From a virus, in IMG/VR virus record IMGVR_UViG_3300048930_000059, positions 1 to 32,080 of that record: a stretch of 32,080 nt of DNA, one strand, 5' to 3'. Positions within the stretch are counted from its first letter, which is position 1; each line of letters starts with the position of its first letter. Positions 8,611-17,155 of the stretch are shown in pieces. The notes beneath the pieces are model-generated. The model had not been told where the DNA came from. It worked only from the letters and a program-made list of their open reading frames with translations, and did not search any database. Made by a program: the position numbers and the translations under genes.

Positions 8611-9225
8611 TTATCTCCCGCGCACATCCACCAGCGAACTGGACCGGAAGCGCTCATTAGCACCCTGCTGGCCATCGCGCACAGCGGCGTCTGCCAGCTT
8701 GGCCTGGTAGAGCTGCCACATGGTTGCCTGCAGCGTGGCGTTCTCGGTGAAGGGTATGGCCGAATCCGCTGCGATGCGCGCGGCCAGCGCTTGCGTGAAC
8801 AGCGAGGAGAATGCCCCTGTATTCGTCACCCGCTTGAGCCCCCACAGGTACACCGTGGCGTCGTAGGCGAGCACCCTGGACCCTTCCCGGCGCCACCCTT
8901 CGGACTTGGTCCAGCAAGCAGGATCAGAACCGCTGACATCGGTGTACACCCGGTAGACCGATAGCCACTCGATGGGTATCGGGTGCGCGTAGTAGGTATC
9001 CCACTCATCGCGGTCGGCAGTGGTTGACAGTGCGCGCGCCGTCGCAAACGTCCACATGCGCTCCTCGATCACCGCATCGCGGATGAACGGGTAGTTGTCC
9101 CGCATCCACTCCGCTTTATCGCTGCGGTCATCCAGTGAATCAATGGGCCGCTGCCCGAGCCAGCGCAGCGCCTGGTTGCAGATGCTAACCTCGGAGACCA
9201 TGGACTTTGTTTCTTGAGTGGGCAT
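8611..9225 (-). CDS. Tail tubular protein A (T7 gp11-like adaptor), 204 aa
   Basis: Recognised from its N-terminus, SEVSICNQALRWLGQ followed by a SLDD patch, then ARALSTTADRD. This is the typical opening of gp11-type proteins: a conserved helix and a loop that docks on the portal. In T7-like phages this dodecameric ring joins the portal to the tail nozzle. The length, 204 aa, matches T7 gp11 (196 aa). The frame is open to 9423, but the ATG at 9225 is preceded by TAGGAGG at good spacing, where the TAG is also the stop codon of the fibre gene upstream. The gene lies downstream of tail protein B, separated from it by two fibre genes, which is not the T7 order. Confidence 0.85.
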   Translation of the reverse strand: MPTQETKSMVSEVSICNQALRWLGQRPIDSLDDRSDKAEWMRDNYPFIRDAVIEERMWTFATARALSTTADRDEWDTYYAHPIPIEWLSVYRVYTDVSGSDPACWTKSEGWRREGSRVLAYDATVYLWGLKRVTNTGAFSSLFTQALAARIAADSAIPFTENATLQATMWQLYQAKLADAAVRDGQQGANERFRSSSLVDVRGR

Positions 9226-9235
9226 GGCGCGCCTC

Positions 9236-11164
9236 CTACGGCGGGAAATCTTTATACGGATGATCGGATGGAAGCAGGGGATCGAGGCCCCACTTGTGCG
9301 CCAGATAGCCTTCGCACAGTTGCCGGTTTGTCGTCGTGGTGTTGGCATCGCCTTGCAGCACGATGATCTCAGCGATGTCGCCGTCAAACAAGGCGGTCGG
9401 GCTTGTTGATGTTCCTGCGCCAATCCTGAATCGCGCTGACGTGGTGTTGCTGGTATTCCCTGGTGTTTGCCATGTCAGATTTTCTGATTCCATTGTGCCG
9501 TTGCTATAGAACCTTGCGTCACCATTTGTTGAATCCAGCAACCCGGCAAGCACGCCCCATTCTGTGGCGCTATTGAGCCCTGTAACGGATACAAACGAAT
9601 CCGAATCAAGTCGCCGTCCACCGGAACTTTTCATCGTCATGTTTGCTCTGGCAGAAGTGCCGTCGATGGCAGCGCCGAATATCACACCGGCGTTATCGGC
9701 GTCCTCGCGCGCAACAGCTAACATCAGAATGCTGCCAACATCCTGCCCAACAGCGCTTGCCGTCAGGTATTCAAGGTTGTCGGTCGTCCCATCAAACCGG
9801 ATGACAGGCAGCCCATTCAGCACGCTGGCAATGATGGATGGCCTTTCGCCCGCGGTGCTGTTGGTGGCATCGTAGGCTGAAGGACCGTCACCAATATTCG
9901 CCCAGGTAGTAACAACACCAGCGGACTCTGTGATCGATGCCGCGTTGCTCGCGTCAAACCGCAGGTATGTCGGTATCTGCGCCGGTGTCCAGGTGTGCGT
10001 GGAAATGCAGGCCGGATCAGGATCAACGTAATATGGTGACTGGCGGGCGTATCCCTCCAATAAAGCATTTATTGACGCGTCGAGATTACCAAAACCAAAC
10101 TGGGAGACATACGCATTACCTGAACCGGTGGCTGCGCCCAAAAGGAACGCGGCGGGCTTGGTAAGTACGATACCAAACCCGCTTGATACAATCGCTGTTA
10201 TAAGACCAGAGGACACGCCATTCCGCCACACCTCTGCAGTCAACTCATGGATTTTTGGTGCAATTTCGACAAAGTTAAATCTTACAATTATGTGTGTCGG
10301 ATCGCTCATTGAACTGGCATAGATAAGCTCAAAGCTATCACCGGCACCACCAAGGTCAGCGTATATTTCGATGCCAGGCCCACCCTTTTGTAACGATATC
10401 CCGGGCGAATCACCAATAAACGACGTCCATCTGCATATAACCATGCCGCCATCAGTGCCGGGCGAAACATACCCAGCCATCACGCCACCTGTCACATTGG
10501 TATTTACAACAGCTGGGTTGCTCCAGCCAGCATTGTGGAAGATTCTTGCTGACTTAGCCCCAGCACAGGCGCCTGGGATAATGTTCGGATGATTAAGAGT
10601 ACCCGGCGCAGGTCCGCCAGGCCCCGTCGCTGCAATTAATCCCAATCCACCTGGTATAAGCGAGCTGTTAGCAAGCCCGCCGATTATGTCGTCACACGCC
10701 CAGAAATGCTGTAGCTCATTCCTTGCAGCCTCGGACCATGCATCGCATGAGTAAGCCCTGCAGAAACTTTTCACGATTGAACTGCAGTCGCACTTGGCCG
10801 CGTTGATCTCCTGCAGGATCATCGTCAGCTTGTCGCACTGGAACTCGAACGACTCCGCATTGAACGGCTGGCCGGTGGTGAATTCCTGCTCGTCAGTGAT
10901 GTCTGATTTGCGCTGGATAGAAACTGCCACGACGCTGGCATCCAGCGGGTCATTGAATGTCACGCGCCCACCCTTCGATATTGGGGCAATGAAGGTGCCG
11001 ATCGTCACGGTGTAATCACCAGGATCGGCCAGCACGTACAGGCCAGTCGCGTCGATGGTAAAGACTTCGAGATAGGTCGGGTCGATGATTTCAAACCCGA
11101 ACTGGTACACCGTGCCGCCGTGGTTGTTGCGCTTCTCGGGCCAGTAGGCTGAATCAATGGTCAC
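9236..11164 (-). CDS. Tail fibre/receptor-binding protein: T7-type N-domain and LamG-like C-domain, 642 aa
   Basis: Residues about 20-120 match the virion-attachment domain of T7-type fibres: a YTVTIG strand, SIQRKSDITDEQEF, a FNAESFE turn and the closing helix CDKLTMILQEI. The middle is Gly-rich with several cysteines near the N-domain. Residues about 395-642 look like a concanavalin/LamG-like sandwich: DASN with TWANIGDG, PVIRFDGTTDN, FDGDIAEIIVL and a terminal CEGYLAHKWGL, a signature often seen at the end of phage and secreted LamG modules. This part probably binds host sugar. The start is GTG directly after the upstream stop (TAAGTG). Parts of the central region (about 10040-10600) look richer in A and T than the neighbours, hinting at domain exchange. 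Confidence 0.8.
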   Translation of the reverse strand: MTIDSAYWPEKRNNHGGTVYQFGFEIIDPTYLEVFTIDATGLYVLADPGDYTVTIGTFIAPISKGGRVTFNDPLDASVVAVSIQRKSDITDEQEFTTGQPFNAESFEFQCDKLTMILQEINAAKCDCSSIVKSFCRAYSCDAWSEAARNELQHFWACDDIIGGLANSSLIPGGLGLIAATGPGGPAPGTLNHPNIIPGACAGAKSARIFHNAGWSNPAVVNTNVTGGVMAGYVSPGTDGGMVICRWTSFIGDSPGISLQKGGPGIEIYADLGGAGDSFELIYASSMSDPTHIIVRFNFVEIAPKIHELTAEVWRNGVSSGLITAIVSSGFGIVLTKPAAFLLGAATGSGNAYVSQFGFGNLDASINALLEGYARQSPYYVDPDPACISTHTWTPAQIPTYLRFDASNAASITESAGVVTTWANIGDGPSAYDATNSTAGERPSIIASVLNGLPVIRFDGTTDNLEYLTASAVGQDVGSILMLAVAREDADNAGVIFGAAIDGTSARANMTMKSSGGRRLDSDSFVSVTGLNSATEWGVLAGLLDSTNGDARFYSNGTMESENLTWQTPGNTSNTTSARFRIGAGTSTSPTALFDGDIAEIIVLQGDANTTTTNRQLCEGYLAHKWGLDPLLPSDHPYKDFPP

Positions 11165-11713
11165 TTACGCGCCCTCCGGGTTGGTGCGGCAATCAGTCCC
11201 GCCAGTGAGGATGGCGTTAATCAGAGTCGTGACGTTCAGCAGGGCAGCGTCCACAACGGTGGCCGACAGCACAGTGTATTCATCGAATCGGTACGGCTGG
11301 GCGATGGGGTCAGGGTAAAGAAACCCGCACTTTCGGTACGCCAGCTCCTGAATGATCATCACCATCTTGTCCAGCATGAATTCCAGCGTCGGCATTTTGA
11401 ATGGGCCGAAGTTCTTGAGGTCAGCCAGTTGCGTGATGGGTGTGTTGCGCTCGATGGAGATGCGGTCAACGGTGGACGCTATCGCGCCGGTCAGCGTGAC
11501 AGTGCCGGCGAGGAATGTGGGCGCGCCACCCCCGAACACGACGTAATACTCCTGCGGGGCCAGCTGCACCCGGTCATAGGTTCCGGGTGTGTCCGTTTCG
11601 GTCTCTGCCCACACCTCAAGCGCCTGCAGTCCAAGGCACTCCCAGGGGAACGTGAAAGCCGTCTGCCCTGTGAACGCGGTCTTTACTGCGGAATATTCAA
11701 CGGTAATCGTCAT
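11165..11713 (-). CDS. Short tail fibre/adaptor protein with T7-type N-domain, 182 aa
   Basis: This protein has essentially one domain, of the same fold as the N-terminus of the next gene: TITVEYSA, an AFTFPWECLGLQ strand, ISIERNTPITQLAD, a FKMPTLEFM turn and the helix DKMVMIIQELAYRK. The remaining ~45 residues hold no receptor-binding module. It is therefore likely to be the baseplate-side adaptor that bridges the tail tube to the longer fibre, or a fibre that has lost its distal domain. It overlaps tail protein B by ATGA upstream and its TAA abuts the GTG start of the long fibre, so the three genes are translated as a coupled set. Confidence 0.75.
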   Translation of the reverse strand: MTITVEYSAVKTAFTGQTAFTFPWECLGLQALEVWAETETDTPGTYDRVQLAPQEYYVVFGGGAPTFLAGTVTLTGAIASTVDRISIERNTPITQLADLKNFGPFKMPTLEFMLDKMVMIIQELAYRKCGFLYPDPIAQPYRFDEYTVLSATVVDAALLNVTTLINAILTGGTDCRTNPEGA

Positions 11714-14097
11714 ACTGAACTGCTCGATAGTTTGCCGAAGATGCCGACCACCTCAACAGGTACCGGCAGGGTTTCTTCCACGCGAATCGACAGCAGCTCA
11801 GCGGATTCAGGTGGTGAAACATCGCAGTCGTAAAGGTAATCAGGGTACTGGCTGCGCCCCAGGGGGACGAGTGGGTCTCGATCAGGTGAGCGCTCGCCGT
11901 TGATGATGGGCCGCGCGGATCCCAGTGTTCGCACTGTCAGCGAGGTGTAGCGCTTCTTGCTGGCCGGGTCTTTCGTGATCATGGGCAGCGTGCCCAGTGC
12001 GCACGGGGCGGACAGGCCTGCGATAGCACCGATGAAATTGATCGGGGCCCCCAATTGGTCCACCAGTGTCACGTTGCCGCTGACCACCTGATAAACGCCC
12101 AGATAGTTATAATCCGCGAGCACCTGCACATACTGGCCTTCGAGGTGCCCCATGCCGGTGATCACATTGGTGGCGCCGGCAGTGTTCAGCTGCGCCACGT
12201 AGGAGTTCATGTGGATCCAACCTGCGCGCGCGGCAAACGTGAAATTCACAACCGCCTCCAGGCACAGCTTGATGGTACCGCTGGAACTGGAGCGCTTCAC
12301 CAGCACGTACAGAATGTCCTCGCCCTGCGCGCCAACACTCACGCACGCATCGATCACCTGGCCGCCAACATCGATCCGCGACCAGGCATCCATAGGCACC
12401 TTCTCGTCGAAGTGCTTGAGCGCCAGCTGGCCATTGCCGAGCACCACCACCACCATCTGGTGCGGGTTGCGCATACGCGCCATGCGCACGATCTTGCTGT
12501 TGAGAATCGAGGGGTGGGCAAGGGTAAGGTCGGGCGCTACCCAGCCACTCACCTGGTCGAGAAACTGCATGGCGCGCATCTTGGTGCCAGCCTCGCCAGG
12601 GAACATGATGTAGGAGCCCATGACAACCGGCTGGACGCGGTTGCTGCCATGGGTAGAGTGCATCTCCACGCCGATATCGTTCGGGGCTGGCAGCACTTCT
12701 GCGCTGGCCGTGTATTCAAAGTTTTCAGCACCCAGCAGCAGTGTCTTACTGCCGACGGCCCAGCGTATCTGTGAACGGTAGATGCTGGTGAACGTAATGG
12801 AATCTGTCGGCAATGCCTCAGTGGCATCCGGGTCCGTGAACTTGCCCCAGTCTCCCACCTCGGTGCACCACACCGTCTCCGCGCTGCTGCCCTTCGGCGA
12901 CACCACTGTACCCTCGGTACTGCCAGCCAGCACGAGCCTGCCAAAATAACTTGTGCAAGTTGCCGGGTAGCCGTTGGTTGTCCAGTTCCATTGGTCATAG
13001 AACTGCGTGGCGTCGGTCTGGAATATCTCCTGGAACTGGTACACGGTGCCATCGAAATACAAGCGCCGTGGCGGCAGGTTAGGCTGGGTCATCACCAGCT
13101 CTTTGCCGACGCCATGGCCGGTGATCGCCTGCGCGGTGTAGGGCGACTGCACATAGTGCACATCCTTGAGCTGCGCCTCGGAGTATGGCACCACCGCAGT
13201 CAGCAGGTTGCTGCCAATCGTTGTGGTGACCAGTGACAGCACGTTCAGATCGTGCACCTGAAACACAGGATGGTGCGTTGCATTGCCATCGCTGCCCGGA
13301 CCAGGGTTTGCGGATATCTCCAGCGTGAGATAGTACGTTACCCCGGCAGTGAACGTGCCCGTGATCACGCTCGTGGTGTTGTACGTTGGCGCTCCCAGGC
13401 TTAGATTGGTGACCTCAATCGATCCCTGCTCTGATCCGTTCCAGGTGGTGCCCACGCGAATCCGCACGGTCACGGGGTAGTTCTTGCCGTTGCCCCTGCC
13501 GTAGTTTGCCACGTAGCGGATGTCGGGCTGGATAATGACTTGTGTCGTGGTCTCCGGGATCACAAAGCCCTGCGCAACGGTGGCCACGTTCGGGTCACTG
13601 GCCGGGATGTCGTGCCCACGGCGCAATTGCAATGACAGGTAGTTTGGTTCCACATGGAACCCCAGCAGAGCGCTGTTCTTGCTGGAGACGTAATCAACCG
13701 GCAGTGCAGACCAGCCGGATAAGCCATCCACAAAACTGCCATTGGTGCCAACGTAGTTATTGAACAGCGACTTGGTAGGCGCATTTGCCACGCCGTTGAT
13801 GTTGTCCAGCACGGTCAGGTTGCCATTGGTGCCGCCTACCTTGGGGGTGAGCAGGGCGACCGCGTAGGCACCAGAGGGTGTGATGTAGGGGATTATGCGC
13901 GCAGATGGCGCGGCCACTTCCTGGATGAACTTGGTGCCCGGCGTGCGTGCTGCGGTGCCCTGTTGTGTCGGGAAAAAGTTGCGCATCTCCAGCACCGACC
14001 GTTTGTGCAGCGCGGTGTCCTCGCGCATGAACATCTGCACGCCTATCTCGCCGCCACTGAAATCCTGCTGCAGGTGGTTCCCTTCACGGTCAGACAT
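11710..14097 (-). CDS. Tail tubular protein B (T7 gp12-like nozzle), 795 aa
   Basis: The N-terminal signature is clear: QQDFSGGEIGVQMFMRED, then LEMRNFFPTQQGTAARTPGT, the conserved opening of gp12-type tail nozzle proteins, followed by a FIQEV strand. The length, 795 aa, is nearly that of T7 gp12 (794 aa). The rest is beta-rich, with no enzymatic motif and no membrane segment. In T7-like virions a hexamer forms the nozzle below the gp11 ring and contacts the fibres. It starts inside the end of the lysozyme gene (8-base overlap) and ends with ATGA overlap into the short fibre gene. Confidence 0.85.
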   Translation of the reverse strand: MSDREGNHLQQDFSGGEIGVQMFMREDTALHKRSVLEMRNFFPTQQGTAARTPGTKFIQEVAAPSARIIPYITPSGAYAVALLTPKVGGTNGNLTVLDNINGVANAPTKSLFNNYVGTNGSFVDGLSGWSALPVDYVSSKNSALLGFHVEPNYLSLQLRRGHDIPASDPNVATVAQGFVIPETTTQVIIQPDIRYVANYGRGNGKNYPVTVRIRVGTTWNGSEQGSIEVTNLSLGAPTYNTTSVITGTFTAGVTYYLTLEISANPGPGSDGNATHHPVFQVHDLNVLSLVTTTIGSNLLTAVVPYSEAQLKDVHYVQSPYTAQAITGHGVGKELVMTQPNLPPRRLYFDGTVYQFQEIFQTDATQFYDQWNWTTNGYPATCTSYFGRLVLAGSTEGTVVSPKGSSAETVWCTEVGDWGKFTDPDATEALPTDSITFTSIYRSQIRWAVGSKTLLLGAENFEYTASAEVLPAPNDIGVEMHSTHGSNRVQPVVMGSYIMFPGEAGTKMRAMQFLDQVSGWVAPDLTLAHPSILNSKIVRMARMRNPHQMVVVVLGNGQLALKHFDEKVPMDAWSRIDVGGQVIDACVSVGAQGEDILYVLVKRSSSSGTIKLCLEAVVNFTFAARAGWIHMNSYVAQLNTAGATNVITGMGHLEGQYVQVLADYNYLGVYQVVSGNVTLVDQLGAPINFIGAIAGLSAPCALGTLPMITKDPASKKRYTSLTVRTLGSARPIINGERSPDRDPLVPLGRSQYPDYLYDCDVSPPESAELLSIRVEETLPVPVEVVGIFGKLSSSSV

Positions 14098-14554
14098 ATT
14101 GAACAGCCCTAAGCATTAATGCGTAGTGAACTGCCAGAATTCTGGCTTTGATCCCCGCTGACGTGTCTGGATCTTGGAATTCTTTGTGGTTGATAAACTC
14201 GATTGCGGCTTCTTCCCACTTGCGGGCGCGGATCAGGGTGCAAGTTTTCTTCGACTTCCCAAGGTCACCCCGATATTCAATCTGGACAAGTTCTATCTTG
14301 AGATGCGGAGGGAATAGTCGCCACTCTGGAAACCGGGCGGCAGCCCTGTCAGCGTGGTAGTTGAAGCACTCCCGGAACGGTTTTCCAATCCAGTGGCCTG
14401 TCTGCCCACACCCGGAAGTTTTCACACCGTTCTCGCAGTAGTATTCTTTGGTGGCATATCCTTCGCACCAGACAGTACGCCGCTCCAATTCGGTGAGGAG
14501 AATGCGCTCTGCGGACTCCAGGGCGTCAATAGCTGCCTGCCCGTGATAGATCAC
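14090..14554 (-). CDS. Endolysin, GH24 (T4-type) lysozyme with Cys in the catalytic triad, 154 aa
   Basis: Residues E31, C40 and T46 fit the GH24 pattern E-8aa-(D/C)-5aa-T exactly, and TSGCGQTG (46-53) corresponds to the usual TIGYGHTG. It would cleave the glycan bond between N-acetylmuramic acid and N-acetylglucosamine in peptidoglycan. Cysteine in place of the middle aspartate also occurs in P1 Lyz. There is no signal peptide or SAR anchor, so export to the periplasm should depend on the holin gene just upstream (14560-14757). The protein has several cysteines (C30, C40, C49 and others). The start is GTG at 14554, and the stop overlaps tail protein B by 8 bases. Confidence 0.8.
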   Translation of the reverse strand: MIYHGQAAIDALESAERILLTELERRTVWCEGYATKEYYCENGVKTSGCGQTGHWIGKPFRECFNYHADRAAARFPEWRLFPPHLKIELVQIEYRGDLGKSKKTCTLIRARKWEEAAIEFINHKEFQDPDTSAGIKARILAVHYALMLRAVQYV

Positions 14555-14559
14555 GATTT

Positions 14560-14757
14560 TTATCTCTTGAGCTTCTCGGCAGCAACTTGTTCGGCATTCT
14601 TTGCGTGGCCAGAGTTGAGCGCGAGCTTGTTGATTACCTGGTGAACCACGGCAAGCACACCATCATCAACCGGCGTCGGAGTGAATCGAGCGATGATGCT
14701 GGCTATCGTCACAATGCTGCTGGCAATGATCCAGATCTGATCGGGGGTAATGTCCAT
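14560..14757 (-). CDS. Holin-like membrane protein, 65 aa
   Basis: One clear membrane helix (about residues 7-24, QIWIIASSIVTIASIIARF) is followed by a PTP turn, a weaker hydrophobic stretch (DGVLAVVHQVI) and a charged, Lys-rich C-terminus ending in KLKR. Small size, a basic tail and direct placement before the lysozyme are typical of phage holins, which form inner-membrane pores that release the endolysin. AAGGAG precedes the ATG, and the start directly follows the upstream TAG. No specific holin family was recognised. It could instead be an antiholin paired with the next gene upstream. Confidence 0.6.
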   Translation of the reverse strand: MDITPDQIWIIASSIVTIASIIARFTPTPVDDGVLAVVHQVINKLALNSGHAKNAEQVAAEKLKR

Positions 14758-15081
14758 CTATTTCTCCTTTGGCGCTCGTTCGAGCAGTCGATCCAGCTTT
14801 CCATCAAGGCGGTTGTGCCGCTCCTCGCTGCGGTCCCACAAGGCTTTAACGTCGCTTTTCATGTCGGTGCGCAGGCCGTGGATGTCGTCCTGTATCTCCC
14901 GCAATTTCTGGTCGTGTGCCTTCTGCAGGTTCACGATGTCCTTCTCTGCTGCAGCTATCCTGGCAATCATGGCATCATCCTTTGCCGCCTGTTTGGCAGC
15001 TCGGTTTGCCCAGGCTGCGACAGCGCTTCCTGCCGCAAGCATTCCGGCCAGCCACTTTTCTACAATCGTAAGGTCCTCCAT
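14758..15081 (-). CDS. Membrane-anchored coiled-coil protein of the lysis cassette (i-spanin-like or holin accessory), 107 aa
   Basis: An N-terminal membrane helix (about residues 8-25, WLAGMLAAGSAVAAWA) is followed by about 75 residues of charged heptad-rich helix, from AAKQAAKDD to LDRLLERA. This is the layout of an Rz-type inner-membrane spanin and also of XhlA-like holin accessories, except that the membrane helix is N-terminal. It lies immediately upstream of the holin and lysozyme genes. No lipobox-bearing outer spanin was found overlapping or next to it, which weakens the spanin reading. Best described as a lysis-cassette protein of uncertain class. Confidence 0.5.
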   Translation of the reverse strand: MEDLTIVEKWLAGMLAAGSAVAAWANRAAKQAAKDDAMIARIAAAEKDIVNLQKAHDQKLREIQDDIHGLRTDMKSDVKALWDRSEERHNRLDGKLDRLLERAPKEK

Positions 15082-15106
15082 TCATGCTCTACTCCGCAGG
15101 CTAATC

Positions 15107-16306
15107 TTATGGCGCAGTAACGGACGGCGCTTTGGTCTGGCACACTGTCCAGTACCAGGTTTCACCGGCAGTTCCGGCTATATTCAGCGACCCAAAAAGT
15201 CCTATGAAGTCCCCAACTGTGTATGTGAATCCAGATTCACCGGCTGTTGCCAGAACAGCAGTGCCCAGCCTCCCGGTATATTGGTACCAGTACATCACGG
15301 TTGCCGACAGGAACTTGGAGTTATCCGCGTTTCGGGCGTAGATGAGCAGCTGGCCATTACCGATGAACCCAGCTTCAATGGTAAATGCTGCTGTGCCTAC
15401 TGATGATCCCGAAAGAAATGCTTGATACACATGGTCCTTTCTTTGAGCCACAGACACAGGCCCAACAAGGGCGGCTTGCGCGCAATCCTCACCGATGAAG
15501 CAAGAGGCGTCACCGAGGAAGTGGACTCCATCCTCTTCTCGGCCTTGTGTGCTGACAAAACTGCTGTGTGGAGCCAGCAGCTGTGCGAGCTGCCAGTGAG
15601 CGCTCCAGGGTCCCCAGTCATCGCCAATATTCACGATGATGTTGTGGGTGTAGTTCGGGGTAGACCATCCACCAGCCCAGGCATGGGTTGTTAATATGGT
15701 TTTCACGGTGTCGGCGTAAGAAAACGCGGGTGCTCCTGCGGTCTTATCCGACTCGCCTTGCAGCCACACCAGAATGTCGACTTTGGTGACGCCTGCCGCT
15801 GCCATGGCGGGACCGATTTGCGCGGCCAGTTCGACGTTGCAAGTGCCTGCCGGTTGCCATTTGGAGGCGTTGGCACCGTACTCGGTGACGCTCAGAACAT
15901 AAACCCGGCGACCCGTTGCCTTTTGCAGCATGTTCGCCATGGCCCATGCTGGACTGCCGGCAGGGTTGCCACCTATGGCTCCGCGCATACCGACGGCTGC
16001 CGTTCCGCCTACAGGAGGAACCCAGCCTCTCGATGGGTCGGACACATTCCAGGTGTAGGATGAGGAGCCAGTCGGGGCGTTCCAGTCAAACACCTCGGGA
16101 TTGATTGTCGTGTCATAGGTCAGCGCTACATTCTGGCCCAAGGCGTTGGATTGGCCGGTGAATAAAACAAATATGGGCTCACCCACAGGCTTCAAGCGCA
16201 GCCGGGAAGCGCCCAGCGCAGCCCGATACAACTCGTCTGTATTGCCGTTTATCTTGTTTCGGACAACAAGCCCATCTTCACCGTTGTTGATTGTTTGCCT
16301 GGTCAT
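15107..16306 (-). CDS. Tail protein with SGNH/sialate O-acetylesterase domain, 399 aa
   Basis: The N-terminus (QTINNGEDGLVVRNKINGNTDELY in two blocks, residues 4-27) is the short leader found on many phage tail-fibre proteins. Residues 45-263 form an SGNH hydrolase of the sialate-O-acetylesterase type: block I TGQSN (nucleophile S53), WLQGESD (181-187) and the Asp-His block DGVHF (D259, H262). It would remove O-acetyl groups from a surface polysaccharide. The last ~110 residues are beta-rich and may form the attachment or carbohydrate-binding end. The ATG at 16306 follows AAGGGA. It is the first long gene after two small tail-associated genes, and probably acts on the virion surface against capsule or O-antigen. 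Confidence 0.8.
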   Translation of the reverse strand: MTRQTINNGEDGLVVRNKINGNTDELYRAALGASRLRLKPVGEPIFVLFTGQSNALGQNVALTYDTTINPEVFDWNAPTGSSSYTWNVSDPSRGWVPPVGGTAAVGMRGAIGGNPAGSPAWAMANMLQKATGRRVYVLSVTEYGANASKWQPAGTCNVELAAQIGPAMAAAGVTKVDILVWLQGESDKTAGAPAFSYADTVKTILTTHAWAGGWSTPNYTHNIIVNIGDDWGPWSAHWQLAQLLAPHSSFVSTQGREEDGVHFLGDASCFIGEDCAQAALVGPVSVAQRKDHVYQAFLSGSSVGTAAFTIEAGFIGNGQLLIYARNADNSKFLSATVMYWYQYTGRLGTAVLATAGESGFTYTVGDFIGLFGSLNIAGTAGETWYWTVCQTKAPSVTAP

Positions 16307-16318
16307 TTCGGTGTCCCT

Positions 16319-16675
16319 TTAGTCAATCCAAACTGCGCCGTCGAGCCACACGCCCGCGTCGTTCCACGCACCCGATAGCAGTATCCAAACAGAGGCCAGA
16401 GAGCCGCCGCCAAGGCACCAGAAATCCTTCTCCATGTCGGCCAGAGAGCCGGTGTACCCGAGAGACCGCAGCAGCGCCCACCAGGCGTCTTGCACGGACC
16501 CGTAGGTACTCAGCGGAAAGCCCTGCACGGTGAGCATTTCCACCCACGCATCGTTGACGGAATCCGAGGTCGCACCGCCTTCTGCCTTGAGCCACGCCAG
16601 CAGCATGTCCGAAGTGGTGCCGGTGTGGCCCAGCAAGCGGAGCGCAGCGAAGCGGCAATCAACCATCGCGGTCAT
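16319..16675 (-). CDS. Small tail-associated protein of unknown function, 118 aa
   Basis: No function recognised. The sequence is rich in Trp, Gly and Leu, with repeated short helices of the type DAWxxxL: NDAWVEMLTVQGF and VQDAWWALLRSLGYTG. Similar small proteins often sit next to tail-fibre genes in phages of this group. There is no membrane helix, signal peptide or catalytic motif. It lies 12 bases before the SGNH tail protein and four bases after the previous gene, in one transcription unit. The chosen start at 16675 is not backed by a strong ribosome-binding site; the ATG at 16666 is an alternative. Confidence 0.6.
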   Translation of the reverse strand: MTAMVDCRFAALRLLGHTGTTSDMLLAWLKAEGGATSDSVNDAWVEMLTVQGFPLSTYGSVQDAWWALLRSLGYTGSLADMEKDFWCLGGGSLASVWILLSGAWNDAGVWLDGAVWID

Positions 16676-16678
16676 CGG

Positions 16679-17071
16679 CTAGACTCGCTTCGCCAGCTCA
16701 AGATAGCCCTCAAAAAGCCGTGTGAGCGTGCGGTTAATGAAGTGCGTCTGCTGCTTTGTGGCCAGCGTTGAGCCGACATGAATCGATATGTGAGTAGCGC
16801 CGGGTGAGCCATTGACGACGATAGCTGTGTCGTTGGTGGCGGTGTACGGCAAGTGGACCTTCGTCACGCCGCTGCGGGCATTGCTTTTCAGGTACGCCTG
16901 CAGGGTTTTCAGGATGCCAAGATTGATCTGCGATCGGTACTGCGGGACGCTGGAGCCGAACCAGATGGCCATGTCATTAACACCGACCGTGGGCGCGCCA
17001 GTTGCGATGACGATCTTTGATTTTGCGCTGTGCGCGTCGAGCCTAAGTGATCTGTTTGCCGCGATAGTCAT
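16679..17071 (-). CDS. Unknown small protein at the head of the tail operon, 130 aa
   Basis: Not recognised. It begins MTIAANRSLRLDAHSAKSK, contains beta-like stretches (KIVIATGAP, MAIWFGSSVP, THISIHVGS) and ends in a basic helix (LTRLFEGYLELAKRV). It has no membrane segment. It is the first gene after the capsid-operon terminator (17121-17141) and has a good ribosome-binding site (GAGGAAG) before the ATG at 17071. It is probably a minor virion or tail-associated protein by position only. Confidence 0.55.
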   Translation of the reverse strand: MTIAANRSLRLDAHSAKSKIVIATGAPTVGVNDMAIWFGSSVPQYRSQINLGILKTLQAYLKSNARSGVTKVHLPYTATNDTAIVVNGSPGATHISIHVGSTLATKQQTHFINRTLTRLFEGYLELAKRV

Positions 17072-17120
17072 GCTGCACTTCCTCTTTCATCTCGCCCTTG
17101 GGCGTCTCATCTCAGAAGTA

Positions 17121-17141
17121 GAAAAGGGGCCGAAGCCCCTC
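17121..17141 (-). terminator. Rho-independent terminator after the capsid genes
   Basis: On the minus strand the stem AGGGGC-TTCG-GCCCCT (17140 to 17125) has a stable TTCG tetraloop and is followed by TTTTC. It lies 15 bases after the E3-binding-domain gene and should separate head genes from tail and lysis genes, or reduce expression of the latter. Confidence 0.85.
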
Positions 17142-17155
17142 GTTTGTAGGGTGCG

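Noticed and set aside
9236-11164. Possible diversity-generating retroelement target in the fibre gene, as in Bordetella phage BPP-1.
   Set aside because: No reverse transcriptase gene, no template repeat and no variable-repeat signature were seen in the window.
16323-16658. 111-codon alternative minus-strand frame within the 118-aa gene.
   Set aside because: Arg/Gly/Ala/His-rich low-complexity shadow; the overlapping frame has a normal composition and fits the operon spacing.
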